Shown in pieces: positions 28,982-37,347 of a stretch of DNA of 64,000 bases (positions are counted from its first letter, which is position 1; every line of letters starts with the position of its first letter). The DNA is from Streptomyces sp. NBC_00483 (GTDB taxonomy: Bacteria; Actinomycetota; Actinomycetes; Streptomycetales; Streptomycetaceae): contig NZ_CP107880.1 of assembly GCF_036013745.1 (NCBI RefSeq), positions 7,998,001-8,062,000 of the forward strand. The letters run 5' to 3'. The position numbers and the translations under genes are program-made. Under the pieces are notes generated by a model, which did not search any database, was not told where the DNA came from, and worked only from the letters and a program-made list of their open reading frames with translations.

Positions 28982-30009
28982 CGTGCCGCTCCGGTCGCGA
29001 GGCTCGCGGTCGGCTGGGACGCGTTAGAGGCAGAGGCAGAGGCAGAGGCAGAGGCAGAGGCAGAGGCGGAGGCAGAGGCGGAGCCCGGCGCGGTGATCAC
29101 CTGGACCGGTATGTGCGTCGGAGTCGCCGCGGCGAGCACATCGGCGGCCGTGAGCGCGTCGGGCGGCGTACGGAACGCGGCCGGAGCCGGCGTCCACGGC
29201 GTCGGCGTGTGTCGGACCTCCATGATGTGCGGCGTGGCCGCGGTCGTGGGGGCCGGCACCGGGAACAGGTGGCGCCAGAAGCCGGTCGCTTCGACCGCGC
29301 GCGGCAGCCGGATCACCGCGAGCGCGGCGCCGAGCAGCAGCGTCGCCACGATCGTGTCGAGCCAGTAGTGGTTGGCGGTACCCACGATCACGAGCAGCGT
29401 GAACAGCGGGTGCAGCAGCCACAGCCAGCGCCACCGCGAGCGGGTCGCGGCGACCAGGCCGATCGCGACCATCAGGGCCCAGCCGAAGTGCAGTGAGGGC
29501 ATCGCGGCGAACTGGTTGGCCATGGTGTCCGTGGCGGGCTTCGCGGCGTACACCGAGGGGCCGTAGACCTGCGCCGTGTCGACGAGGTGCGCGGCGCCCA
29601 GCATCCGCGGCGGGGCCAGCGGGAACGTCAGGTGCAGCACGAGCGCCGCCGCGGTCAGTACCGCGAGCACGCGCCGCGTCCACAGGTAGTGGCGCGGGCG
29701 GCGCAGGTAGAGGAAGACGAGCAGCGCGATCGTGGCCGGGAAGTGCACGGACGCGTAATAGATGTTCGCGGCGTGCACGAGGGTGTCGCTGCTCAGCAGC
29801 GCGTCCTGCACCGCGCCCTCGCCGGGCAGGTGCACGGCACGCTCGAAGCTCCACACGTGGTCGGCGTTGTGGAACGCCTCGGCGGTGTGGCCGTTGGCCA
29901 GCTGCCGCCCGAGCTTGTAGACGAGGAAAAGTCCCACGACCAGCAAGAGCTCACGTATCAGGGGTGGCCGGACGGCGTGCTGCTCCGGTTCCCTCATGTT
30001 CCCGTTCAT
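28978..30009 (-). CDS. PAP2-superfamily phosphatase with Ser-Ala repeat tail
   Basis: 343 aa, six membrane helices. The PAP2/AUR1-like active site is seen as AMPSLHFGWALMV and GTANHYWLDTIVATLL, with the catalytic His residues. These enzymes act on lipid phosphates or inositol lipids at the membrane outer face. After residue 310 the protein ends in a run of Ser-Ala dipeptides encoded by hexanucleotide repeats (29026-29085). The annotated ATG 30009 lies inside a palindrome; ATG 29997 with GGGAAC before it is an alternative start. First gene of a PAP2-DMT pair, divergent from a TetR gene. Confidence 0.8.
   Translation of the reverse strand: MNGNMREPEQHAVRPPLIRELLLVVGLFLVYKLGRQLANGHTAEAFHNADHVWSFERAVHLPGEGAVQDALLSSDTLVHAANIYYASVHFPATIALLVFLYLRRPRHYLWTRRVLAVLTAAALVLHLTFPLAPPRMLGAAHLVDTAQVYGPSVYAAKPATDTMANQFAAMPSLHFGWALMVAIGLVAATRSRWRWLWLLHPLFTLLVIVGTANHYWLDTIVATLLLGAALAVIRLPRAVEATGFWRHLFPVPAPTTAATPHIMEVRHTPTPWTPAPAAFRTPPDALTAADVLAAATPTHIPVQVITAPGSASASASASASASASASASNASQPTASLATGAAR
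29026..29085. repeat. Hexanucleotide tandem repeat (AGAGGC), ten units
   Basis: Ten consecutive units, seven exact AGAGGC then GGAGGC, AGAGGC and GGAGCC, inside the PAP2 coding region. It encodes Ser-Ala repeats. Being a multiple of three, copy-number changes would lengthen or shorten the tail without a frameshift. Confidence 0.95.
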
Positions 30010-30061
30010 CGATACGCCAGTGTACCGATACGGTGGCGTACCGGTACACTGGCGTATCGAT
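30008..30061. promoter_or_regulatory. Long palindrome, probable TetR operator
   Basis: Perfect 20-bp arms (ATCGATACGCCAGTGTACCG at 30008-30027 and its complement at 30042-30061) flank a 14-bp centre that itself holds another GGTGGCGTA half-site. It lies between the PAP2 gene (minus) and the TetR gene (plus), overlapping the PAP2 start. Its length and symmetry suggest two dimers of the adjacent regulator controlling both directions. Confidence 0.8.
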
Positions 30062-30114
30062 AGTCCGGTGTGATCTCATCGACACTGCCGCCGACCGAGG
30101 AGTGAGTGAGGGCC

Positions 30115-30768
30115 ATGACGACGCGAGACCAGGCCACCGAAGCCGCGCCCGCCGCCTCGCGCCGCTCCAAGATCACCCCTGAGCGGGCGCAGGAGTTCTA
30201 CGACGTCGTCCTCGACCAGCTGCGGGAGTCCGGGTACGGGTCGCTCACCATGGAGGGCGTCGCCGCGCAGGCCTGTTGCAGCAAGTCCACGCTGTACCGG
30301 CAGTGGAAGACGAAGCCGCAGCTCGTGGCCGCCGCGCTGCGGGCCGGACGCTGTGGCAAGTTCTTCACAGCCGACACGGGTACGCTCGCGGGGGACCTCT
30401 GCGCAGCCGCGCGCAACGCGGCGTCGCAGGCCAAGCCGGACACCGTACTGTTGCAGGCCCTCGGCCACGCCGCCCTCCAGGACGACGAGCTGAAGGGCGC
30501 GCTGCGCGAGGCGCTGATCGAGCCGGAACTCGCGTCGATCGACTCGATGGTGAAGCGGGCGGTGGCGCGCGGCGAGATCGCCGCGGACCATCCCGCGCTG
30601 CCTTACGTGGCCGCGCAGCTCTTCGGAGTCATGCGCAGCCGACCGATCCTGGAAGGGCGCGACGCCGACGGGGACTATCTGGTCCGCTTCGTCGAGAGCG
30701 CGCTGGTTCCGGGGCTGGGGCTTGCGAGCAAGCCCTCGGGTCCGACCCTGGAGGGTCGGGCCACCTGA
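30115..30768 (+). CDS. TetR-family transcriptional regulator
   Basis: 217 aa from ATG 30115 (GTG 30106 is three codons upstream; GAGGAG lies at 30097-30102, so the start is ambiguous). N-terminal helix-turn-helix: YGSLTMEGVAAQACCSKSTL followed by YRQWKTKPQLV, the classic TetR recognition helix. The C-terminal ligand domain is of the TetR_C_33-like AefR type (LLQALGHAALQDDELKGALR). It probably represses itself and the divergent PAP2-DMT operon through the palindrome at 30008-30061. Ligand unknown. Confidence 0.85.
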   Translation: MTTRDQATEAAPAASRRSKITPERAQEFYDVVLDQLRESGYGSLTMEGVAAQACCSKSTLYRQWKTKPQLVAAALRAGRCGKFFTADTGTLAGDLCAAARNAASQAKPDTVLLQALGHAALQDDELKGALREALIEPELASIDSMVKRAVARGEIAADHPALPYVAAQLFGVMRSRPILEGRDADGDYLVRFVESALVPGLGLASKPSGPTLEGRAT

Positions 30769-30849
30769 ACGGGAGGCCGCCGGTCGCAGGGATGACCGAC
30801 CGGCGGTCTGCCCGCGCCGCACCGTGGGGACGGGGGCGGCGCGCACCCC

Positions 30850-30895
30850 CGGCCGGGCGGGTTCCTCCTTGAGCGGAGGGGGACCCGCCCGGCCG
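30850..30895. terminator. Bidirectional terminator-like hairpin
   Basis: CGGCCGGGCGGGT (30850-30862) pairs with ACCCGCCCGGCCG (30883-30895); an inner TCCTCC/GGAGG pairing extends the stem. It lies between the convergent TetR gene and DUF2510 gene. Confidence 0.7.
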
Positions 30896-30953
30896 AATTC
30901 GTGCGGGGGTCGGAGCGGTGCCGGCGGCGCTCATACCGTTTTCGCCGCGGTAC

Positions 30954-32012
30954 TCAGACGTTTTCGCCGGCGTCGCCGTTGCCGGTGACCGTGGCCTTCT
31001 TGATGCCCTTGAGGATCTTGTCGATCGACTCGGCCTTCGGCCCTGTCGACTTGTCGGCGGCGGTGTGCGGCATGTCCACGCCGACGCGCAGCACGACGAG
31101 CTTGTCGGGGTTGGCGGGCGAGGGGAAGGCGGCCGACTCCACCCACGCGTCGACGCCCGACTTCGTCTCGACGCTCCAGCGGACCCGGTAGCCCTTCTGC
31201 CCGGCGACCGTGACCGCCTTCGCGAACACCTGCTTGTGGCCCGTGATCCCCTGGTAGGTCTTGCCGCCGTAGGACGACTTCGCGTTCTTGGCGATGTCCT
31301 CCTTCGCGGCCGCCTTCGCCGACTTCGCGTCGAGCTTGAGGCGCTTCGCCGACGAGGTGGACGCGCCGCCCTTCACGCAGACGTCGTCCTTCGTGTTGGG
31401 GCAGGGGTACGGGCCGACCGTGATGCCGGCGACGCCCGCGCCGTCGGTGCCGGTCCAGTTCTTGATGACCGGGATCGCCACCCCGTTGCTGACGTCGGTG
31501 GCGAAGCCCTTGTCGAGCGGTGCCTGCGGCGAGGCCCCCGGAGCGTCGGGCGTCGGGCTCTCGCCGCCTCCGCCGCCCCCGCTGTCGCCGGGGGCGCCGG
31601 GCCCCTCGGGGTTCGCCTCCTTCGGGCTCTGCGACCGGGAGTCCGCCTTGTCGCTCTTGTTGTCGCCGTCATCGCCCGACGTGAGGGCGTAGACGCCGGT
31701 GCCGATCCCCGCGAGCACTACGACCGCGATCCCCGCGGCGATGGCTATTCGCCCCTTGCCGCGCGACTTCTGCGGCAACTGGCCCGGATATGCCGGGTAG
31801 TTGGGGTATGCCGGATTCGCTCCGGGTGGGGTCGGCTGCTGCGTGAACGGCGCCGGGGCCTGCTGCTGTGCCGGGGCCTGCTGCTGCGGCGGGGTGGTGG
31901 CGGGCCGGGTCTGGTCGGTCCAGCGGGCGCCGTCCCACCAGCGTTCGGTGCGCGGGCCGCCTGGAACCTGCCCCGGATCGGAGTACCAGCCTGCGGGAGT
32001 CTGCGACGTCAT
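30954..32012 (-). CDS. DUF2510 membrane-anchored protein
   Basis: 352 aa from ATG 32012; the first residues TPAGWYSDPGQVPG then TERWWDGARWTDQTR are a DUF2510 domain. A Gln/Pro-rich linker, one transmembrane helix (about residues 90-110, IAIAAGIAVVVLAGIGTGVY), an acidic/Ser-rich stretch and an extracytoplasmic domain with one Cys pair (PYPCPNTKDDVCVKGG) follow. DUF2510 proteins are common in Actinobacteria and probably act at the cell envelope. Function unknown. Convergent with the TetR gene. Confidence 0.72.
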   Translation of the reverse strand: MTSQTPAGWYSDPGQVPGGPRTERWWDGARWTDQTRPATTPPQQQAPAQQQAPAPFTQQPTPPGANPAYPNYPAYPGQLPQKSRGKGRIAIAAGIAVVVLAGIGTGVYALTSGDDGDNKSDKADSRSQSPKEANPEGPGAPGDSGGGGGGESPTPDAPGASPQAPLDKGFATDVSNGVAIPVIKNWTGTDGAGVAGITVGPYPCPNTKDDVCVKGGASTSSAKRLKLDAKSAKAAAKEDIAKNAKSSYGGKTYQGITGHKQVFAKAVTVAGQKGYRVRWSVETKSGVDAWVESAAFPSPANPDKLVVLRVGVDMPHTAADKSTGPKAESIDKILKGIKKATVTGNGDAGENV

Positions 32013-32323
32013 GGACGGAACAGTATGAGGCCCGCCTGAAAAGGGGATGAGAGGGTTCGCCGATGCGGTCGGGATCGTTATCGGGGGCGGCCGGGCCCCC
32101 GGGCTGGGCCTCCGGCCCGACTCCGGCTCGGCTCCCGGCCCGACCCCGGCCCGAGTTGGCGGACCGGGGTCCCATCTCGGGCCAAATGTCACCGGCTGCC
32201 GAGACGCCCCACGAAGTCAGGGCCTCGCGGACTAGTCTCGTGACCAGTACGTCGATCGCTCCATGTGATCGGCTGCGACCGGACACCGGGACGACACCGG
32301 GAACGACAACGGGAGGCTGCGGG

Positions 32324-35032
32324 ATGACCCAGGGACGGCATGCCGACGCCGCGCCCTCCGGCTCTCCTTCGCGGGACGGCGCGCGTCTGTGGGAGCGGGA
32401 GTCCGAACTCGACGTCGCGGCGCGTGCCCTGGACGAGCTGTACGGCGACTCCGCGGCCTCGGGCAGCCTCGTCGTCTACAAGGGAGAGGCGGGCATCGGT
32501 AAGACCGCCCTGCTCTCCGGCGTGCGCGAGATGGCGGCGGGCCGGGCCACCGTGTGGTCGGCGCGGGGCGGCGAGACGGTCACCTCCGTCCCCTTCAACG
32601 TCGTACGCCAACTCCTGCAGCCCGCCCTCGCGGTGCTCTCCGAGGAAGAGGCCCGCGAATACTTCGGTGACTGGTACGACATCGCGGGCCCCGCCCTCGG
32701 AATCGCGGAGCCCACCGGGCGCCAGGCCGACCCGCAGGGCGTGCGCGACGGACTCGTCGCCGCCGCGTCCCGACTGGCCCGCCTGCACTGGCCGTTGGTG
32801 CTGCTCATCGACGACGCGCACTGGGCCGACGTGGAGACCCTGGAGTGGCTCGCCGCGTTCGCCGAGCGCCTCGACGACCTACCGGTGTTCGTCGTCGTGG
32901 CGCAGCGCGAGGCCGAGGACGGGCGCGCCGCCGCCTGCCTGGACGCGGTGGCCGCCGCCGCCCGCCCCGGCGTCTCCCGGCTGAGCGCCCTCACCCCGGA
33001 CGCCACCGCGGGCCTGACCCGCGCCACGCTCGGCGCCCACGCCGACGACCCGTTCTGCCGCGAGGTGTGGGCCGTCACGGGCGGAAACCCGTACGAGACC
33101 GTCGAGTTGCTCGCCAAGGTCCAGGACAGTGAGCTCGAGCCCGACGAGCGGGCCGCCGTCGAACTGCGGGCGCTCAACCGGTCCGCCCGCGGCCGCGGCC
33201 TGGTCACCCGCCTCGAAGGGCTCGGCACCGACGCGACCCGGTTCGCCTGGGCCGCCGCCATCCTCGGCACCCACATCGAGCCGGGCCTCGCCGCGCTGCT
33301 CGCCGGCATGAACCCCGAGCAGGCCGGACGCTGCGCCGAGCAGCTGCGCACCGCCCGCATCCTGACCGACACCGGGTCCCCCGGATCGGGGTACGGCGCC
33401 ACCGACACCCTGGAGTTCGTCCACCCGTTGATCGCGTCCGCCGTGTACGACGCGATCCCGCCGGCCACCCGTACCGCCATGCACGGCCAGGCCGCGTGGG
33501 CGGTCACCGCGTCCGGGCACGGCCCCGCCGCGGCCTCCCGGCACCTCCTCGAGGTGCATCCGGACGACGACCCCGAGCTCGTCGAGCAACTGCGTGCCGC
33601 CTCCCGCGAGCACCTCGCCGTCGGTGCGCCCACCGCGGCCCGGCGCTGCCTGGAGCGCGCCCTCCAGGAACCGCCGCTGCCCGAGGTCCGGCCGCACGTG
33701 CTGTACGAGCTGGGCTGCGCCACGCTGCTCACCTCGCCGTCCACCACCGTCGCGCACCTGCGCGCCGCCCTCGACTCCGCCCCCGGGCTCTTCGGCGAGG
33801 ACCGCGTCGACGCGGTGTGCCGGCTCGCTCAGGCCCTCGTCCACACCAACCAGTTGGACGACGCGCTCACCGCCCTCGACGCCGAGACCGCTCAGCAGAA
33901 GGAGGGGAACCAGCGGCTGCGCCTGCGGGCCACCCGCCTCTTCTGGGAGTGCATCTACGCCGGCGAGCACGATCCGCAGGACCGCTCCCGCAGCCTTGCC
34001 GAACTCGCCGGGCGCGTCACCGGGCGCGACAACCCCGAGCGCGTCCTGCTGATCCTGCGCGCCTTCGACATGATGAACCGCGGGGAGAACGCCGAGGAGG
34101 TCGCGGAGTACTGCGACCGCTCCCTGGTCAACGGACGCCTCGCGCCGGGCCTCGGCTGGACCGACCCCGAGTGGGGCTTCGAGATCCTCATCGCGCTCGG
34201 CCTCTCCTACCTCTTCTCCGACCGACTCGACCGCGCCGAGAGCCTGTTCACGGAGAGCATGCGGGCCTACGAGACCGCCGGCTGGAGCGGCGGCCACCTC
34301 TCCCTCGCGCACGCCTTCGTCGGGTACGTCCACCGCAGGCGCGGCCGGCTCAACGATGCGGAAGCGTTCCTGCGTGAGGGGCTGCGCCTGGCCGACCGGG
34401 TGGGCCGCGGGCTGCCCATGCACTGGTCCGCGGCGGCCATGCTCATCGACACGCTGCTCGCCCGCGGCAAGCCCGACGAGGCGCTCCGGATCGCCGACCG
34501 GTACGGATTCGCCGCGCCCTACCCGTCGATGATCCTGCTGCCCGACGCCCACTCGGTGCGCGGCCGGCTGTTGCTCGCCGTCGGCCGCACCGAAGAGGGC
34601 ATCAGCGAACTGGAGACCGGCGGCAAGGTCGCCCTGGCCCGCGGCGGCCACAACACCGTCGTCGCGTCGTGGGCCGGCGACCTGGCCCTCGCCCTCGCCG
34701 ACACCGACCCGCGGCGCGCCGCCGAACTCGCCGCCCAGTCCCGCGTCCAGGCCGAGCGGTTCGGCACGGACACCGCGATCGGCGAGGCGTTGCGGGTCGC
34801 TGCCGCGCTGGCCACGGGACGGGAACAGCTCACCCTGTACGCGAAGGCGGTCACGTACCTCGAAGCGTCCCCCTGCGCGTACGAACACGCTCGGGCACGG
34901 GTCGAGTACGGGATCGCCGCGCGGTCACTGTCCGAGCTCAACCGCGGTCTGCAGCTGGCCCGTTCGTGCGGGGCGGACGCGTTGACGGCGCGGGCGCGGG
35001 AGGTTTTGGAGACGGGACGGGGGCTGCGCTAG
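32324..35032 (+). CDS. LAL-type AAA ATPase without the LuxR HTH
   Basis: 902 aa from ATG 32324 (GGGAGG at 32311-32316). Walker A is GEAGIGKT at residues 54-61, Walker B PLVLLIDDAHWAD at about 160, followed by a helical NB-ARC-like arm and tetratricopeptide-like repeats (about 400-880) as in large ATP-binding LuxR (LAL/MalT) regulators. The frame ends GADALTARAREVLETGRGLR, exactly the point where LAL proteins normally continue into the C-terminal LuxR helix-turn-helix; none is present. So it is either a truncated regulator or a stand-alone signalling ATPase. No frameshifted HTH is seen downstream. Confidence 0.8.
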   Translation: MTQGRHADAAPSGSPSRDGARLWERESELDVAARALDELYGDSAASGSLVVYKGEAGIGKTALLSGVREMAAGRATVWSARGGETVTSVPFNVVRQLLQPALAVLSEEEAREYFGDWYDIAGPALGIAEPTGRQADPQGVRDGLVAAASRLARLHWPLVLLIDDAHWADVETLEWLAAFAERLDDLPVFVVVAQREAEDGRAAACLDAVAAAARPGVSRLSALTPDATAGLTRATLGAHADDPFCREVWAVTGGNPYETVELLAKVQDSELEPDERAAVELRALNRSARGRGLVTRLEGLGTDATRFAWAAAILGTHIEPGLAALLAGMNPEQAGRCAEQLRTARILTDTGSPGSGYGATDTLEFVHPLIASAVYDAIPPATRTAMHGQAAWAVTASGHGPAAASRHLLEVHPDDDPELVEQLRAASREHLAVGAPTAARRCLERALQEPPLPEVRPHVLYELGCATLLTSPSTTVAHLRAALDSAPGLFGEDRVDAVCRLAQALVHTNQLDDALTALDAETAQQKEGNQRLRLRATRLFWECIYAGEHDPQDRSRSLAELAGRVTGRDNPERVLLILRAFDMMNRGENAEEVAEYCDRSLVNGRLAPGLGWTDPEWGFEILIALGLSYLFSDRLDRAESLFTESMRAYETAGWSGGHLSLAHAFVGYVHRRRGRLNDAEAFLREGLRLADRVGRGLPMHWSAAAMLIDTLLARGKPDEALRIADRYGFAAPYPSMILLPDAHSVRGRLLLAVGRTEEGISELETGGKVALARGGHNTVVASWAGDLALALADTDPRRAAELAAQSRVQAERFGTDTAIGEALRVAAALATGREQLTLYAKAVTYLEASPCAYEHARARVEYGIAARSLSELNRGLQLARSCGADALTARAREVLETGRGLR

Positions 35033-35076
35033 CCGCGCCCCGTCTCCGGGCGACGACGGGAGTTTGACGACAGGAC

Positions 35077-35889
35077 CTAGGGCTTGAACGGCCCCAGGAT
35101 GCGGTCGAGTTCGATGTCGAGGCGGTCCTGGACCTCGCGGTCGTACGTCTCCGCCTGCGCGAGCGTCGGCTGCTCGCCGTCGAAGAAGCCCGCGGTGGCC
35201 TCGCCGCCCAACTCGCCGACGGCCAGGGCCAGTACGCCGGCCGCGCCGTCCTCGACAGTGTTCAGTGGGCCGACGCCGGCCTCGCGGACCATCGCCGTGT
35301 CCATGTACGTCGCCGGGTGGATGACGTTGACGTGAATGCCCGTGCCGGACAGTTCGCGGGCGAGGGCGAAGGTGTGCGCGGCGAGGGCGAACTTGGAGCG
35401 GCAGTACGCCTCGGTGCCGCTGTAGTTGTTGTCGAATTCCAGGTCGTCGAAGTCGAGCGGCGACTGCCCGAGCGAGCCGCAATTCACCACGCGGGAAGGC
35501 GAGTTGGCCTGGAGGGTGGGCAGCAGGGTGCGGGTGAGGGCGACCGGGGCGAGCACGTTGACGGCGAACCGCAGCTCGTGCCCGTCGGCGCTCGGCTCGC
35601 GGCCGGAGCCGGGGGCCCCGGTGCCGACGCCGGCGTTGTTGACGAGGACGTCGAGTTCCGGGTGGGCGGCGGCGACGCGGGCGCCGAGGTCGCGGACCTG
35701 CTCCAGGGAGGCGAGGTCCGCGACGAAGCCCTCGGCGCGCCCGCCGGTGGCGCGTAGCTCCTCGACGAGCGCGTCCGTACGTTTCTCGTCCCGGCCGTGG
35801 GCGAGCACGACATGCCCGCCGCGAACGAGCTCGAAGGCGAGGTACCGGCCGAGGCCGGAGGTGGCACCGGTGATCAGGAGTGTGGCCAT
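35077..35889 (-). CDS. Short-chain dehydrogenase/reductase
   Basis: 270 aa. The NAD(P)-binding motif TGATSGLGRYLA (residues 7-18), the DVLVNNAGVG motif, and the active-site segment with Ser near RVVNCGSLGQSP plus YCRSKFALA (Tyr-x-x-x-Lys) are clear. It belongs to the classical SDRs, closest in type to protochlorophyllide-reductase/retinol-dehydrogenase-like members. Substrate unknown. It stands upstream of the pca operon end, convergent with the ATPase gene. Confidence 0.85.
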   Translation of the reverse strand: MATLLITGATSGLGRYLAFELVRGGHVVLAHGRDEKRTDALVEELRATGGRAEGFVADLASLEQVRDLGARVAAAHPELDVLVNNAGVGTGAPGSGREPSADGHELRFAVNVLAPVALTRTLLPTLQANSPSRVVNCGSLGQSPLDFDDLEFDNNYSGTEAYCRSKFALAAHTFALARELSGTGIHVNVIHPATYMDTAMVREAGVGPLNTVEDGAAGVLALAVGELGGEATAGFFDGEQPTLAQAETYDREVQDRLDIELDRILGPFKP

Positions 35890-35965
35890 GCGTCCAGGCT
35901 AGGGGGGAGGCCCCGGGTCGGGCATGACCCCCCTGTACGTACGCCTGTCGGGGTTATGCCACGCG

Positions 35966-37087
35966 TTACGCCAGGCCCTCCTCGGCGAGCACCCGCTGGG
36001 CGACGCCGAACGCGGAGTTGGCGGCGGGCACGCCCACGTACACGGCGCACTGCTGCACCACGGCGCCGATCTCGTCCGGGGTGAGGCCGTTGCGCAGGGC
36101 GGCGCGGACGTGCATGCCGAACTCGTCGAGGTGGCCGTGGGCGACGAGCGCGGTCATCGTGATCATGCTGCGCTCGCGGCGGCTGAGCGTCGGGTCGGTC
36201 CAGATCTCGCCCCACGCGTAGCGCGAGATGAAGTCCTGGAACCGGGCCGTGAACGGCGTCTGCCGCGACTGCGCCCGGTCGACGTGCGCGTCTCCGAGCA
36301 CCTCGCGGCGCACCTCCATGCCGCGCTTCGCGGCCTGCCCGAGGTGGGTGCGCAGCAGCCCGACGACCGCCTCCGGCCGTTCGGCGGGGGCGAGGTGCGA
36401 GGCGCCCGCCAGCTCGACGAGTTCGCTGTCCGGTACGGCGTCGGCGATCTCGCGCAGGTGCGCCGGCGGTGTGGCGGGGTCCTCGCGGCCGGCGATGAGG
36501 AGGGTGGGAACGGTGATGTCGGGGAGCCGGTCCCGCAGGTCGAACGCGGCGAGGGCGTCGCAGCAGGCCGCGTAGCCCGCGGGGTCGGCGTCGCGGTTGT
36601 CCTGCACGAGGCGTTCCACGCGGAAGCCGGGGGTGAACCAGCGGGAGGGCGCGGTCTCGGCCACGCCTCCCGTGCCCTCCTTGCGGACGAGGGCGGCCCG
36701 CTCCTCCCAGTTCTTGGCGCCGCCGAAGTGGGAGGAGGAGCAGATGACGGCGAGGCTGGTGAGGCGTTCCGGGTGGTGCACGGCGAGGTGCAGGCCGACG
36801 GCGCCGCCGAGGGATACGCCGGCGTAGGCGAAGCGGTCGATGCCGAGGTCGTCGGCGAGGGCGAGGACGAGGTCGGCGAGGTCTCCGACGGTGGCGCCCG
36901 CCGTGACCAGGTCGGCGGGCGACCCGCCGTGGCCGGGGAGGTCCCACCGTACGACGCGGTGGGCGCTGGACAGTTCGGGTGCGACCCCGTCCCACAGGGC
37001 GAGGCTCGTCCCGAGGGAGGGGCCGAGGATCAGCGGCGGGGCGGTGGGCGAGCCCTCGATGTGGTGGTTCAGACGGGTTACGTTCAT
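35966..37087 (-). CDS. pcaL: Fused 3-oxoadipate enol-lactonase / 4-carboxymuconolactone decarboxylase
   Basis: 373 aa from ATG 37087. Residues 1-250 are an alpha/beta hydrolase (PcaD): DLPGHGGSP, nucleophile in AYAGVSLGGAVG, late ELAGASHLAPAERP His. Residues about 265-373 are a carboxymuconolactone decarboxylase domain (PcaC): GMEVRREVLGDAHVDRA, YAWGEIWTDPTLSRRERSMI, and VQQCAVYVGVPAANSAF. The fusion, known as PcaL in Streptomyces and Rhodococcus, performs two consecutive steps to beta-ketoadipate. It is the last gene of the pca operon, separated from pcaB by 260 bp with a strong hairpin. Confidence 0.92.
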   Translation of the reverse strand: MNVTRLNHHIEGSPTAPPLILGPSLGTSLALWDGVAPELSSAHRVVRWDLPGHGGSPADLVTAGATVGDLADLVLALADDLGIDRFAYAGVSLGGAVGLHLAVHHPERLTSLAVICSSSHFGGAKNWEERAALVRKEGTGGVAETAPSRWFTPGFRVERLVQDNRDADPAGYAACCDALAAFDLRDRLPDITVPTLLIAGREDPATPPAHLREIADAVPDSELVELAGASHLAPAERPEAVVGLLRTHLGQAAKRGMEVRREVLGDAHVDRAQSRQTPFTARFQDFISRYAWGEIWTDPTLSRRERSMITMTALVAHGHLDEFGMHVRAALRNGLTPDEIGAVVQQCAVYVGVPAANSAFGVAQRVLAEEGLA

Positions 37088-37205
37088 GGGTGGGCTCCCG
37101 GTGGGTCGGATTACGACTTGGGCGGTCGAAGTCTTCGGTCGTCGTCGGCTACGGGTCGTACGTGGCTGGGCTGCGCCCCGTGGCGGAGCCACTGACGGAT
37201 ACGGT

Positions 37206-37230
37206 CCCGCGCCCCTCTAAGGGGCGCGGG
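37206..37230. terminator. Perfect 11-bp hairpin between pcaB and pcaL
   Basis: CCCGCGCCCCT (37206-37216) and AGGGGCGCGGG (37220-37230) with a 3-base loop. This kind of short GCGCCCCT hairpin is frequent between streptomycete genes. It may reduce pcaL expression relative to the upstream genes, or act as processing site. Confidence 0.6.
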
Positions 37231-37347
37231 GAACTGCGCACGCCAACCCCGTCCCACCGGAAACCGGCGACGACCTGCGCCCGGCGCGGTCCGCACGCCC
37301 CGCACGCGCCCGCAGGGATTTCGGGAAGGGGCGGGGTGGGGGACATG

